Shown: positions 33,730-43,312, numbered from the stretch's first letter. The stretch: DNA of 61,537 nucleotides from QQWI01 sp964522015 (GCA_964522015.1 CAZFST010000029.1:1-61537); one strand, 5' to 3'. Numbers and translations are program-made. The notes: generated by a model not told the origin, from the sequence alone.

Positions 33730-36036
33730 TCAATTTACCTTCACATCACTTGTCACTAACTGGATGAAAATCTCCACTAAATTAGGGTCGAATTGTTTGC
33801 CTGAGTGCTTGCGAATTTCAATGATGGCATCTTCTTGCATCATGGCTTTGCGATAGGGTCTATTGTTGGTCATGGCATCATAGGCGTCCAATAGTGCCAG
33901 AATTCTACAGGCAAGAGGTATGGCTTCACCTTCTAATCCAAATGGGTAACCTGAGCCATCCCACCATTCATGGTGCTTATAAATCCACTCAGAAATATGC
34001 ACTAAATCAGGGGATGATTCTGCAATTCTAAAACCGATTTCTGCGTGTCGTTTCATCTCTTGGTATTCCACTGGTGTTAGTCGATCGGGCTTGAAAAGAA
34101 TGTTGTCAGAGATGCCAATTTTCCCGATGTCATGGAACTGAGCAAATAATGCGATTGCATCAACCTCTGTCTCGGCAAACGAGAGGTGCTTTGCCATTAA
34201 AACTGCTAATTCTGCCATTCGCACCCCGTGTCCTTCTGTAATGAAGTCTCGCTCTTCCAACATGGTACAGAGGGTTTCGATATTCTTGCTTCTGAGACTT
34301 TGCCGATGGAATATTTTTTCCCGATACATAAAGTCATCGGCGACTTTTAGAAGATCCTCAATACGGGTCTGATCATCAACAGCAGTGGCAAATCCAACGG
34401 ATAGACTGAATGGAATAGAATGGTTATCTTTGTTAAGTGAGTCAATGGCGCGATTAAGATTGGTCTTTGCAGCCAGTGTCTTCTCATGTGACCATCCTTT
34501 GAGGATGACAACATACTCGTCCCCCCCAATACGAGCAATCAATTCAGCATCTGGAAAATAAGCCATTAATAAATCTGCAACGGTCTTTAAATAAAAATCG
34601 CCGGTGTTATGGCCCAGTGTGTCATTAACCAACTTTAATCCATCAATGTCAACCATCAGAATGCTCATACCTATCAAAGATGCCTTTCGGTAATGATCCA
34701 ATTGGGCTTCAAAATAATTACGATTGAAAAGCCCTGTTGGCAAGTCCATAATACTCAGTTGTCGAATGGTTTTTTCCGTTTCGTATCGCTGAGTGATGTC
34801 ACGAACGATGGCAAGTGCTTGATTTTCATTTAACTTTTCAAAACGCGCTTCGTAGTGGTGGGTTTCTGGTATGTTAAGAGTGTATTCTACAGGGGCTGTT
34901 TTGCATTCCAAAAGAACTTCTTGTATGGCCCTATTGAATTGAACCACAAGTTCGGATTCAAAAAGTTCCTTAAGCTGATGGTCTATAAATTGGCTAGGGG
35001 GCATCATGAGGGCATCCTCATGGGAGGATAGATAATCAGTAATGACCCCGTCCCTGTTTATGACGAAGACCATATCAGGCATTGAGTCCATAATGGCTTG
35101 CAGCTTGGATTCACTATATTGGAGGTTTTCTAGTGCAATTGTTAAGGCAGCAGTTTTCTTTGTGATGGTCCGTTGTAGCGCTCTATTGACAATAATCAAA
35201 AGTAAGAACATGGCAAGTGAGATCGTGAACAAAACAATGATCGTGTTTTTAAAAGCGATGTTAATGCTATCTGTTTTTCCAAACCATTTTTCCTCAATCC
35301 CTTGACGTTCTTTTTTAGTGATTTTAGAAAAGCCATTTTCTAGTAGAGGAATCAATGTACTGTCTTTAGGTTTGACAGCCCGATGAAATTGTCCTCTATA
35401 GAGTGGAGGCGAATAGGCAAACTGATCTTGCAAACCATATTTGTATAGAAAATACCGAGCGGGGGGATTATCGACGATAAAAACAACCACTTGGTTTTTT
35501 GCAGCGGCGGCCACGATGGCTTCATAACTATCGTATAGGGTGATGCTATTGATACCAGCATCTTCAAGGACAGTGACGGCATAATCCCCACGCTTAGCTG
35601 CTACTTGGAAGCCATGTAATGACTCTATTGTATTGATGCCGGAGATGTTTTTGTTGTAGAATATCGAAACGTCAATAGCTTCATAGGGTTTAGTAAATGT
35701 ATAGAATTTTTCTCTAGCTGGGTTTTTGAAAATAGTATCGATAACATCATATTTTCCTTCTTCCATGGCTTTTAAGGCATCCGACCAATTCATAGCATGC
35801 AAATTCACTTGAATGCCCGTTTTTTCTTCAAATAGAGCCCATTCATCAATCAAGATGCCCTGAAGTCTATTGGATGCATCATAAAAAACATAGGGTGGGT
35901 AGTTATTATCCAGGACCACATCAAGGGTGTCCACTGTATCAGCATGACTCCATAGGAGGAGGGTGCAAAAGATTATAAATGGCAAGAGTATGGAAGGTGG
36001 CAAGAGTACCGAAGAGGGGTTGAATTTTAGTCTCAT
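33730..36036 (-). CDS. c-di-GMP turnover sensor: SBP_bac_3-PAS-GGDEF-HD-GYP
   Basis: 768 residues. A signal/anchor segment (about 10-30) is followed by a periplasmic amino-acid-binding-like domain of SBP_bac_3 type (YPPYVFYDASNRLQGILIDEW; about 35-250). Then come one TM helix (about 262-285), a PAS domain (MDSMPDMVFVINRDG) and a GGDEF domain with the active IGGDEYVV. The C-terminal HD-GYP domain has HDIGKIGI and HHEWWDGSGYP, both intact. It can in principle both make and break c-di-GMP, controlled by an external small molecule, perhaps an amino acid. It is convergent with arcC. The next gene on this strand is a chemoreceptor, suggesting a behavioural module. Confidence 0.93.
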   Translation of the reverse strand: MRLKFNPSSVLLPPSILLPFIIFCTLLLWSHADTVDTLDVVLDNNYPPYVFYDASNRLQGILIDEWALFEEKTGIQVNLHAMNWSDALKAMEEGKYDVIDTIFKNPAREKFYTFTKPYEAIDVSIFYNKNISGINTIESLHGFQVAAKRGDYAVTVLEDAGINSITLYDSYEAIVAAAAKNQVVVFIVDNPPARYFLYKYGLQDQFAYSPPLYRGQFHRAVKPKDSTLIPLLENGFSKITKKERQGIEEKWFGKTDSINIAFKNTIIVLFTISLAMFLLLIIVNRALQRTITKKTAALTIALENLQYSESKLQAIMDSMPDMVFVINRDGVITDYLSSHEDALMMPPSQFIDHQLKELFESELVVQFNRAIQEVLLECKTAPVEYTLNIPETHHYEARFEKLNENQALAIVRDITQRYETEKTIRQLSIMDLPTGLFNRNYFEAQLDHYRKASLIGMSILMVDIDGLKLVNDTLGHNTGDFYLKTVADLLMAYFPDAELIARIGGDEYVVILKGWSHEKTLAAKTNLNRAIDSLNKDNHSIPFSLSVGFATAVDDQTRIEDLLKVADDFMYREKIFHRQSLRSKNIETLCTMLEERDFITEGHGVRMAELAVLMAKHLSFAETEVDAIALFAQFHDIGKIGISDNILFKPDRLTPVEYQEMKRHAEIGFRIAESSPDLVHISEWIYKHHEWWDGSGYPFGLEGEAIPLACRILALLDAYDAMTNNRPYRKAMMQEDAIIEIRKHSGKQFDPNLVEIFIQLVTSDVKVN

Positions 36037-36110
36037 GAAGTGTCCTTATTATAGTTTCGACTTATCACAAACAATACCCAAGTTTGCCTCAAGTAAACCA
36101 AAAATAAGAT

Positions 36111-36166
36111 GGGGACCGTGGTCCGCGAGTCAATTTTGAATGGATTGACTCACGGTGCACGGCCCC
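36111..36166. repeat. G/C-rich imperfect palindrome (REP-like), copy 1
   Basis: GGGGACCGTGGTCCGCGAGTCAAT pairs imperfectly with ATTGACTCACGGTGCACGGCCCC across an 8-base loop. It may also terminate the chemoreceptor gene. It shares CACGGTGCACG-CCCC with the element at 37964. Confidence 0.6.
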
Positions 36167-36174
36167 TTCTTTGA

Positions 36175-37884
36175 TTAATACTTTATCTTTTGAATCATTG
36201 CCGTTAAGTTTTCAATGATATGTTTCATATCCTGATTTACGGTAGCAACTTGCTCAGCGTCAGCACTGAGGTTTTGATTCATATCTTGAATACTTGATAC
36301 CCCTTGTGAACCTTTACATGCAGTGCTTGATAGTTCGTCAACGATGGTTTGGATGGCATCCATCGATGCGTTTAGCTCTTCAGAGGATGCGCTGAGGTCC
36401 ATCATAATTCCATTAAAAGTATCAGCGTCGTGGTGGTATTGTTTACTGGTGTCAATGAGTTTTTTATAGTCGGTCAATACCTGAGAATCGATAAAGCCGA
36501 GTAGGCTGTTCCCTGAGCTGGCAAGTCGGGAGACGCTGTCGTTGACTAGGGACACAGTGCCTCGAATACTAGAGGCTGTTGCAGAAGACTGGGCTGCCAG
36601 TTGCCCAATTTCACTGGCGACAACGGCAAAACCTCTGCCGGCATCACCTGCACGAGCGGCCTCGATTGATGCATTCAGTGCTAGAAGGTTTGTTCTTGCT
36701 GTAATATCTAAGATTGCAGTTGCCAAGGTGTTTATTTCTTGAACAACTTTAGAATCGTCAATGGCCTGTGCCAATTGCCCCCTGACATCATTATAAAGGG
36801 TGTGTGCACTGAGGCTTGATGCGTTGGCATCATCTTGTAGTTGTGTTGCACGTTCTGAAACATCATGGGTTGTCGTTGCCCCTTCTGTGGCGCGAATTGC
36901 AATGCTCTCTACAGCATCTCTAACCTCTTCAATCAATTCAGCGATATGAGCAGTTGAAGTCGTTGCTTGCTGTATGACAAGATTGATATCCTTTGAAGCG
37001 TGGTTTGTCTGTTCTGAATTATTGGCAAGTGCCGTTGTAAGATCAGAGAGTGTATGGGAGTTATCTGAGAGGGTGTGATTAAATCCTACAATATCTGTAA
37101 CGATGTTTCGTAAATTATCAACTGAGTGGTTGAAAGCAGTTGAAATTTTGCCAAGTTCATCACCACTATGAATGGCGATATTCTCACGATAATCCAATTG
37201 TCCATAGGCTTGTGCTTTAGTGGTAATTTCTTTAAGGGTTTTCTTAATGATATTTTGGAGTATATAAACGGCAATACTGACCAATACAATCAGAACTCCC
37301 ATGACAATTAGTGCAAGATTTCGGGTGCTATTTTTTATGGTCGTCAGATTATCTACCCAAATACCGGTACCTACCACATAACCCCAAGGCGCAAAGCCTT
37401 TTACATAAGAAAGTTTGGGTGTTGGTTTTTCATCCTTTGATTTGGGCCACATATAGCTGACAAAGCCATCTTTTCCGCCTTTAGCTGTATCAGCAAAGGT
37501 TTGAAAAATCCGAACCCCATTTTCATCCTTCATTTGGGATTGGTCTGTATTGTTGAGCTCTGGCTTAATTGGGTGTAAAATAATAGTTGCTTTTTCATCG
37601 TTTACCCAGAAGTAATCGTTGGTATTGTATCTAGCGGCACCAATAACCGCCATTGCAGCTTCTTTGGCTTCGGTTTCGGTCAAAGTGCCAGCTTGAGAAA
37701 GGTCATAGTAATAACTTAATACCTTGATCTGAGTTTCTACAAGGTTTTGAAGCTTTGCTTCTACTTGATTTTCGATATTCCGACTTTGACTAGGCAGTAA
37801 GTAAAAGAGAATAAAGAGTGCGAAGACCACAACAATACCAATTGCAATCATTCGGATCCGGTTGACTATAGTGATGTTTTTCAT
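36175..37884 (-). CDS. Methyl-accepting chemotaxis protein with single Cache sensor
   Basis: 569 residues. TM1 is at about 10-30. An sCache_2-type sensor (YFWVNDEKATIILHP, GGKDGFVSYMWPK, VKGFAPWGYVVGTGIW) ends near residue 185, TM2 is at about 188-210, and a HAMP region follows. The signalling domain contains the conserved hairpin tip ITARTNLLALNASIEAARAGD and GRGFAVVASEIGQLA. It senses small organic acids or amino acids and signals to CheA/CheW. No che gene is in the window. Confidence 0.95.
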   Translation of the reverse strand: MKNITIVNRIRMIAIGIVVVFALFILFYLLPSQSRNIENQVEAKLQNLVETQIKVLSYYYDLSQAGTLTETEAKEAAMAVIGAARYNTNDYFWVNDEKATIILHPIKPELNNTDQSQMKDENGVRIFQTFADTAKGGKDGFVSYMWPKSKDEKPTPKLSYVKGFAPWGYVVGTGIWVDNLTTIKNSTRNLALIVMGVLIVLVSIAVYILQNIIKKTLKEITTKAQAYGQLDYRENIAIHSGDELGKISTAFNHSVDNLRNIVTDIVGFNHTLSDNSHTLSDLTTALANNSEQTNHASKDINLVIQQATTSTAHIAELIEEVRDAVESIAIRATEGATTTHDVSERATQLQDDANASSLSAHTLYNDVRGQLAQAIDDSKVVQEINTLATAILDITARTNLLALNASIEAARAGDAGRGFAVVASEIGQLAAQSSATASSIRGTVSLVNDSVSRLASSGNSLLGFIDSQVLTDYKKLIDTSKQYHHDADTFNGIMMDLSASSEELNASMDAIQTIVDELSSTACKGSQGVSSIQDMNQNLSADAEQVATVNQDMKHIIENLTAMIQKIKY

Positions 37885-37963
37885 AACTTCCCCCGTTATA
37901 TATATTAGTTTATAGGCTATTCTATCACAAATTCAATTTAAATAAGCCTTTTTCCATAAAATT

Positions 37964-37994
37964 AGGGGAGCCACGGTGCACGTCCCCCTGGCTC
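37964..37994. repeat. G/C-rich imperfect palindrome (REP-like), copy 2
   Basis: AGGGGAGCCACGGTGCACGTCCCCCTGGCTC. Its core CACGGTGCACG-CCCC matches copy 1 at 36111, so the two copies bracket the chemoreceptor gene. Confidence 0.5.
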
Positions 37995-38075
37995 ATACGA
38001 AATCTGTAGTAGAAGTTAATATTTTGGTTTATAATAGGTTGAGAAGTGTATACAATGTACATACGAGGTGAGTGA

Positions 38076-38942
38076 ATGGACGGCATAACGCTGAAAGCAC
38101 ACGCAAAAATAAACTTGTCACTGGATGTGGTGGGTAAAAAGGAAAATGGTTATCACCTGCTGAGAATGGTGATGCAAGAGATTAGTTTATATGACACCGT
38201 CAGTGTCAGTAAAATTGAGGGAACAGCCATTAAAATCAGCTCATCAGCGTCATTTTTACCAGTGGGTAAAGAGAACATCGCCTATCGGGCCTGCGAGATT
38301 ATGCGGGAAGCCTACGGCTTAACTGGGGGCTATGGGATACACATTGAAAAGCGAATCCCAGTTGCTGCTGGACTTGCGGGGGGCTCAACCGATGCGGCAG
38401 CAGTGATGAAAGCCATCCGAACCTTGGAGAATTTACAGGTGTCAGATGCTGAGCTCATGGCCCTATCCCTAAAAATCGGTTCGGATATCCCCTTTTGTAT
38501 TCAAGGGGGCACGGCTCTTGCAGAAGGGATTGGGGATTTGATCACACCCCTTAATGGGGGTTCAAACTACTGGATTTTATTAATCAAACCATCTCTCAGT
38601 GTCTCGACGCAACACGTTTATAAAGCGCTCCAGTGGGATAGCATTTCTCATCATCCAAAGACCGATGATTTGATTCAAGTGCTGCCCACTGCAAATTTAC
38701 ACCAGATAGCCCCTCTCATGGACAATGTACTTGAATCCGTGACGGCCAAGGAACATGCCATCATTCAGACGATCAAAAATCAATTGATGACCTATGGCGC
38801 AGTAACCTCTCAAATGAGTGGTTCAGGCCCTACGGTTTTTGGGCTATTTAAAAGGGACGATCAGGCGAAAAGTGCCCTGAAAAATATGAAGCGGTTTTAT
38901 CAACAGGCGTATTTGGTACGGCCTGTGATGCGGAGGGTGTAG
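38076..38942 (+). CDS. ispE: 4-diphosphocytidyl-2-C-methyl-D-erythritol kinase
   Basis: Phosphorylates CDP-methylerythritol in the MEP pathway of isoprenoid synthesis. 288 residues, GHMP-kinase fold: KAHAKINLSLDVVGKKENGYHLL at the start, the ATP loop VAAGLAGGSTDAAAVMKA, GSDIPFC, and MSGSGPTVFGLF. All motifs intact. It is 1 base from the next gene, forming an operon with gntR and ddl. Confidence 0.97.
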   Translation: MDGITLKAHAKINLSLDVVGKKENGYHLLRMVMQEISLYDTVSVSKIEGTAIKISSSASFLPVGKENIAYRACEIMREAYGLTGGYGIHIEKRIPVAAGLAGGSTDAAAVMKAIRTLENLQVSDAELMALSLKIGSDIPFCIQGGTALAEGIGDLITPLNGGSNYWILLIKPSLSVSTQHVYKALQWDSISHHPKTDDLIQVLPTANLHQIAPLMDNVLESVTAKEHAIIQTIKNQLMTYGAVTSQMSGSGPTVFGLFKRDDQAKSALKNMKRFYQQAYLVRPVMRRV

Positions 38943-38943
38943 C

Positions 38944-39636
38944 ATGCAAAACAAGGGATTGGGTAAATTGTCATTGAAGGATTACAAGCCACTGGGCGAT
39001 GTGGTATTTGAATACTTGAGAGATGCCATATTGACGGGCAAATTAAAACCAGGTGAGCGGTTAATGGAAATCCAATTGGCGGATAAGCTAGGGGTCAGTC
39101 GTACCCCTGTCCGTGAAGCCATGAAGAAACTGGAGCAAGAGAATTTTATTGAGATGGTACCAAGAAAAGGCGCCTACGTGAAGGATATCAATGCAAAAGA
39201 CATGCTGGATGTGCTTGAAGTTAGGGCCCTTTTAGAAGGGTTTGCAGCGTTTCAGGCGGCGAGTGCCATGTCAGATAAAGATTTAAAAGAAATGGAAAAA
39301 CTCACAGAGAAATTTGAGAAGGCCATTTTACTGCAAGATAAAGAAGGGATGATTGAAACGGATAATCGGTTTCATGATTTGATCTATAAATCAACCCAAA
39401 ACGATAAGTTAAAAGAGCTGATCAAAGGGCTTCAAGACCAGTTTCATCGATTCAGAATCGTTTATTTTAGCGAGTTTGATGACTATAAGCAGATTTGTGA
39501 GGGGCATAAGGACATTATTAAGGCCATTAAGCTTAAGGATGGCCAGGCTGCCCGTGCAGTGGCAGAAGAGCATATTCACATTGTTGAGCGCTCGGTCCGA
39601 GAATGGTCTGTTGAACGTAAAATGAAAAGGGGTTAA
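38944..39636 (+). CDS. GntR-family regulator with FCD domain
   Basis: 230 residues. The winged helix (LKPGERLMEIQLADKLGVSRTPVREAMKKLE) is followed by MVPRKGAYV and a helical FCD domain (LEVRALLEGFAAFQAA, DNRFHDLIY, HKDIIKAI) whose His/Asp residues bind a metal and often an organic acid. A GntR/FCD gene directly after ispE is a common clostridial arrangement. The target is unknown. Confidence 0.93.
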   Translation: MQNKGLGKLSLKDYKPLGDVVFEYLRDAILTGKLKPGERLMEIQLADKLGVSRTPVREAMKKLEQENFIEMVPRKGAYVKDINAKDMLDVLEVRALLEGFAAFQAASAMSDKDLKEMEKLTEKFEKAILLQDKEGMIETDNRFHDLIYKSTQNDKLKELIKGLQDQFHRFRIVYFSEFDDYKQICEGHKDIIKAIKLKDGQAARAVAEEHIHIVERSVREWSVERKMKRG

Positions 39637-39639
39637 TTG

Positions 39640-40677
39640 ATGACTAAAACCCGTGTTGCGATTATTTTTGGTGGTGCCTCTGCAGAACATGATGTGTCGA
39701 TTATGAGTGCAGCTGCTATTATAAAATCCATTGACCAACAGCGCTATGCAGTGGCCCTGATTGGCTTAGATAAAAAGAATACCCCATATAGGGTTGATCA
39801 TCTTGAAAGCGTTGACAGTGCTGATGTGTTTAATGGTGCAGAGGCTATTTCCAAGGTGGCACTCACTGATTTTTTACTCACACAAGTGGATGTGGCTTTC
39901 CCAATTATTCACGGTCCAGGTGGGGAAGATGGCCAGCTTCAGGGATTTTTAAAGTTTCTTGGGGTTCCTTTTGTTGGGGCAGATGTCACGGCTTCAGCGG
40001 TTTGCATGGACAAGCGATTGGCGAAAGAAATTCTTAAAGCCCACAATTTTTCCCAAGCCCCATTTGTGAGTTTTACAAAGCAAGAATTTGAAAGTTCCTT
40101 TGAAGGGGTTGTGGCTAGTGTTGAAGCGCAATTGAAATATCCAATATTTGTTAAACCTTCTAACCTAGGTTCAAGCTTAGGGATTCACAAAGTGATGACC
40201 TCCAGCCAATTAAGGGCGGCACTGGAAGATGCTTTTCGCTTTGATAGTTGGATTTTGATTGAGCAAGGGATTGATGCCCGTGAACTTGAATGCGGCGTGT
40301 TAGGAAACGAAAATCCAAAGGCCATGGCTGTGGGTGAAATCGTTGCCAGTCACGAGTTTTACGATTATGAAGCCAAGTATTCTGACGCATGCCCAAGCAC
40401 CTTAACGGTTCCTGCTAAGGTCCCTCAAGCTGTGATTGAAGAAATCCAAAGAGAGTCCCTTCGGGCTTACTGCTTGCTGGGGGTTGAAGGCATGGCTAGG
40501 GTGGATTTTCTAGTGGATAAGCACACCATGAAAGTCTATTTAAGCGAACTCAATACCCTGCCGGGTTTCACTAAATTCAGCATGTACCCAACCCTTTGTG
40601 GGGCGGCTGGCATTTCATACCCTGAATTGATTAGCACCTTGATAGACCTTGCTTTTGGGAGGGTAACCTATGCGTGA
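39640..40677 (+). CDS. ddl: D-alanine--D-alanine ligase
   Basis: Makes the D-Ala-D-Ala dipeptide of peptidoglycan. ATG 39640 follows AAAAGGGG. 345 residues: IIFGGASAEHDVSIMSA, FPIIHGPGGEDGQLQGFL, the ATP-grasp Lys stretch YPIFVKPSNLGSSLGI, and the C-terminal metal site with YLSELNTLPGFTKFSMYP. The stop region overlaps the next gene by 8 bases. Confidence 0.97.
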   Translation: MTKTRVAIIFGGASAEHDVSIMSAAAIIKSIDQQRYAVALIGLDKKNTPYRVDHLESVDSADVFNGAEAISKVALTDFLLTQVDVAFPIIHGPGGEDGQLQGFLKFLGVPFVGADVTASAVCMDKRLAKEILKAHNFSQAPFVSFTKQEFESSFEGVVASVEAQLKYPIFVKPSNLGSSLGIHKVMTSSQLRAALEDAFRFDSWILIEQGIDARELECGVLGNENPKAMAVGEIVASHEFYDYEAKYSDACPSTLTVPAKVPQAVIEEIQRESLRAYCLLGVEGMARVDFLVDKHTMKVYLSELNTLPGFTKFSMYPTLCGAAGISYPELISTLIDLAFGRVTYA

Positions 40678-41083
40678 TATAACCCTTCAAGTCAAATCCA
40701 CACAAAAAATAACCGGTGAAGAACCCATTATTATCGATTTTGTCACCGAGGGAAAATACGAACTTAAAAATGATGCCACTTATTTAATCTATGAGGAATC
40801 CGAATTATCCGGTTTTCCTGGGCACAAAACATCACTCAAGATTCGGGAGTCTGCTGTGGATATGCGTCGTTATGGGGAAAGCGAGGCCCATATGCACTTT
40901 GAAAAGGGCATCCGAGAAACCGCTGATTACGAAACCCCTTATGGGGTTTTCAAGATAGAGACCCTGACACACCGTATCCAGGTAGAACTAGGGGACCAAG
41001 AAGGCTTTGTAGAAGTCGAATACGCCCTGTCAATACAAGGGATGCACGAAGCCACCCATACTTTATTGATTCGGTATTGGTAA
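40670..41083 (+). CDS. DUF1934 family beta-barrel protein
   Basis: 137 residues. QKITGEEPIIIDFVTEGKYE, YLIYEESELSGFPG, ETPYGVFKIETLTHRI and VEYALSI match the lipocalin-like DUF1934/YwiB family, cytoplasmic and of unknown function. It is encoded next to argS in many Clostridia; here an ArgRS-like fragment follows. It overlaps ddl by 8 bases. Confidence 0.85.
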   Translation: MRDITLQVKSTQKITGEEPIIIDFVTEGKYELKNDATYLIYEESELSGFPGHKTSLKIRESAVDMRRYGESEAHMHFEKGIRETADYETPYGVFKIETLTHRIQVELGDQEGFVEVEYALSIQGMHEATHTLLIRYW

Positions 41084-41084
41084 G

Positions 41085-41621
41085 ATGACCACCGAGACAT
41101 CTTTAAAAAACAGGGTCCAGAGCCACTTAAATCAGGCCTTGGTCCTACTGAGTTCAGAATCAAAGAAGGGGATTGTCCTTCGAATTGCACCAGCCCCTTT
41201 TGACTTTGCCTTTGTTCCTTACTTTTGCAAAACCGCTGATGATTGGACCCATTTGAATAGAGTCATGGGGGATACGGTTTTTTTTGAAAAATTTGAAATA
41301 GCCCCAAATAATTATGTAAACTTTTCAGTCAGTCATCAAATCAAAGGTGAGCTACTGACTAAATGGCAGTTTGGGCGAGATACTTATGCCTATTGCAGGT
41401 TGAAACATTTAAAAGGGTTACTATTAGAAGAGGGTATTAAACCCTCACCGGTAATTGGCTGTCAAGAAGTGTCGCTTCTGATGTCAAAGCTGGTTCAAGC
41501 AGACAATATAGAAGTGGTGGATCAACTGTTAGAAACGGCTCTAAAGCACCACAGCTTTAGACTTCTTCCAAAAGAGCACCTATCGGATTGGTTAAACTTA
41601 ATGATGCAATTAATACCTTAA
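41085..41621 (+). CDS. Small ArgRS-like protein (N-terminal plus DALR-like domain, no catalytic core)
   Basis: 178 residues, 1 base after the DUF1934 gene. Seen: the segment VFFEKFEIAPNNYVNFSVS resembles the ArgRS N-terminal domain (EK-x-IAGPGFINF). YAYCRLKHLKGLL followed by EVSLLMSKLVQADNIEVVDQ resembles the start of the DALR anticodon-binding domain (QYAHAR-S-L, then KLL-KL). The HIGH/KMSKS catalytic core between them is absent. Inference: either a deleted ArgRS paralogue or a domesticated tRNA-Arg-binding protein. argS is the usual neighbour of DUF1934 in Clostridia, which supports the link. The similarity is weak by eye. Confidence 0.4.
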   Translation: MTTETSLKNRVQSHLNQALVLLSSESKKGIVLRIAPAPFDFAFVPYFCKTADDWTHLNRVMGDTVFFEKFEIAPNNYVNFSVSHQIKGELLTKWQFGRDTYAYCRLKHLKGLLLEEGIKPSPVIGCQEVSLLMSKLVQADNIEVVDQLLETALKHHSFRLLPKEHLSDWLNLMMQLIP

Positions 41622-41651
41622 CTACTGATGCCAAAGAAACCGGCACGCTGA

Positions 41652-41688
41652 TGCCGAAAACTCGGCAGCGCGTGCCGAAAACTCGGCA
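41652..41688. promoter_or_regulatory. Two TGCCGA-N4-TCGGCA operators before the sigma-54 activator gene
   Basis: TGCCGAAAACTCGGCA at 41652-41667 and again at 41673-41688, starts 21 bp apart (two helical turns), 50-86 bases before the regulator start. The same palindrome occurs before the lysine operon. Likely binding sites of the encoded activator, also giving autoregulation. Confidence 0.8.
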
Positions 41689-41737
41689 CGTTGTTAGTTC
41701 GCAATGATTAGAAGGTCTCTCATAAGGTGGTCGCAAA

Positions 41738-43147
41738 ATGGAAAAGTATAATGCACTTTTTGATTATGTCAGTGATGGCATTATGGAAATCGATGGGGAT
41801 GGCCTGATTGTCTATTGCAATCAAAAGGTGATTAGGCTGGATGATATCGAGAATTTTGATGTGATTGGGAAGCCCCTACTTGAGGTTTATCCCTCTCTTC
41901 AAAAGTCCACATCCACCCTTTATCAAGTGCTGAGTACCGGTAAACCGATTTTTAACCTTGAACAGACTTTTGTTACCTACAGGGGGAAATCCATAGCCAC
42001 CATCAATACGACATTGCCCATTGAAAAAGATGGTCAAGTGGTTGGTGCCATTGAAATATCTAGGGATATTACAGATGTAAAGGTGATGAGCGAGCGCATT
42101 GCTGATCTTCAGCGGCGGGTTTACCACTCCCATACCCAAGTGGATAAAACCCTTGGAGATTTCGTACAGTTCAATTTTGATAGCATTTTAACAGAAGATC
42201 ATACCATGGTGCGCCTTAAGGAAATGGCTAAAAAAGCCGCACTTTCCTCAAGTCCCGTACTGGTAGTGGGTGAAACAGGCACTGGTAAAGAGCTTTTTGT
42301 TCAAGCCATTCACGCCGCAAGTCGTCGGTCGGAATGCCCTTTTATCGCACAAAACTGTGCAGCCCTGCCTGCAAATCTTTTGGAAGCCATACTCTTTGGA
42401 ACCGTCGACGGAGCCTACACTGGGGCAAAAGACCGAACGGGGCTCTTGGAAACAGCCAACGGGGGCACTTTATTTTTAGATGAAATCAATTCAATGCCAC
42501 TGGAACTACAGGCGAAACTCCTTCGCTTTTTACAGGATGGTTGGCTAAGAAGGCTTGGGGATACCGTATCGAGACGGGTGGATGTTCGTTTGATAGCTGC
42601 CATGAATCTAGAGCCAGATGCAGCCCTTTCAAGTGGTGTACTGAGGCAGGATCTCTATTATCGGTTGAACACGATCACATTAGCCATTCCACCACTGCGA
42701 CTGAGAAAAGGTGATATTGTGATTTTGGTACCAGCTTTTGTTCAGCGGTTTAATCGGCAGCTGAACAAAAGGGTCAGAGGGCTCACAAAAGAAGTTTTGG
42801 CCAATTTTGAGAATTACAACTGGCCTGGTAATGTCAGGGAACTTGAACATGTGATTGAAGGGGCCATGAACCTCAGCGATGGGGAATGGCTGACAGAACA
42901 GGATTTACCCCCATCATTTATAGGAAGTAGAGCTATGATGAAGACTGATGGGGAGGGGGTGACCCTTTCTGTGTCCCTTGATTTGCCTCTGAACCAGAGT
43001 ATTTTAGCCTATGAGCGCCAACTGATACGGCATGCCCTCATGACCTGCGGCACCAATGTTTCAGATGCCGCCAAAGCCCTCGGGATTCCAAGACAGACCC
43101 TGCAATCTAAGATCAAGAAGATGAATGAGAAAGAGCCAGCCAAATAA
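41738..43147 (+). CDS. RocR-like sigma-54-dependent activator (PAS-AAA-Fis HTH)
   Basis: 469 residues; ATAAGGTGG precedes ATG 41738. The PAS sensor covers about 1-125 (LFDYVSDGIMEIDGDGLIVYCN). The AAA+ domain (about 145-385) has Walker A GETGTGKE, GAYTGA in place of GAFTGA (Tyr for Phe), Walker B TLFLDEIN and an arginine-finger region. The C-terminal Fis-type HTH reads NVSDAAKALGIPRQTLQSKIKK. The core LFGTVDGAYTGA-K-R-GLLE resembles RocR, activator of arginine catabolism in Bacillus. Given its position and the shared palindromes, it is the probable activator of the lysine operon that follows, and the PAS domain would sense lysine or an intermediate. Confidence 0.9.
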   Translation: MEKYNALFDYVSDGIMEIDGDGLIVYCNQKVIRLDDIENFDVIGKPLLEVYPSLQKSTSTLYQVLSTGKPIFNLEQTFVTYRGKSIATINTTLPIEKDGQVVGAIEISRDITDVKVMSERIADLQRRVYHSHTQVDKTLGDFVQFNFDSILTEDHTMVRLKEMAKKAALSSSPVLVVGETGTGKELFVQAIHAASRRSECPFIAQNCAALPANLLEAILFGTVDGAYTGAKDRTGLLETANGGTLFLDEINSMPLELQAKLLRFLQDGWLRRLGDTVSRRVDVRLIAAMNLEPDAALSSGVLRQDLYYRLNTITLAIPPLRLRKGDIVILVPAFVQRFNRQLNKRVRGLTKEVLANFENYNWPGNVRELEHVIEGAMNLSDGEWLTEQDLPPSFIGSRAMMKTDGEGVTLSVSLDLPLNQSILAYERQLIRHALMTCGTNVSDAAKALGIPRQTLQSKIKKMNEKEPAK

Positions 43148-43212
43148 AATTAATGCAAAAACCACAGATAAATAGAAGCGAATGCCGCCAGAAAAAACTG
43201 GTGGTTTTTTTA

Positions 43213-43228
43213 TGCCGAAAATTCGGCA
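43213..43228. promoter_or_regulatory. Upstream activator site of the lysine operon
   Basis: TGCCGAAAATTCGGCA, the same palindrome as at 41652 with one base changed, 85 bp upstream of the -24 element: the normal place for a sigma-54 enhancer. Confidence 0.8.
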
Positions 43229-43312
43229 GTGGTTTTTTGTTAGGTTGCATCTCACCGTGAAAGTTGGACGTAGTGCTTTAAAACACTAGGCTGACAACGT
43301 TTTCACATACTT

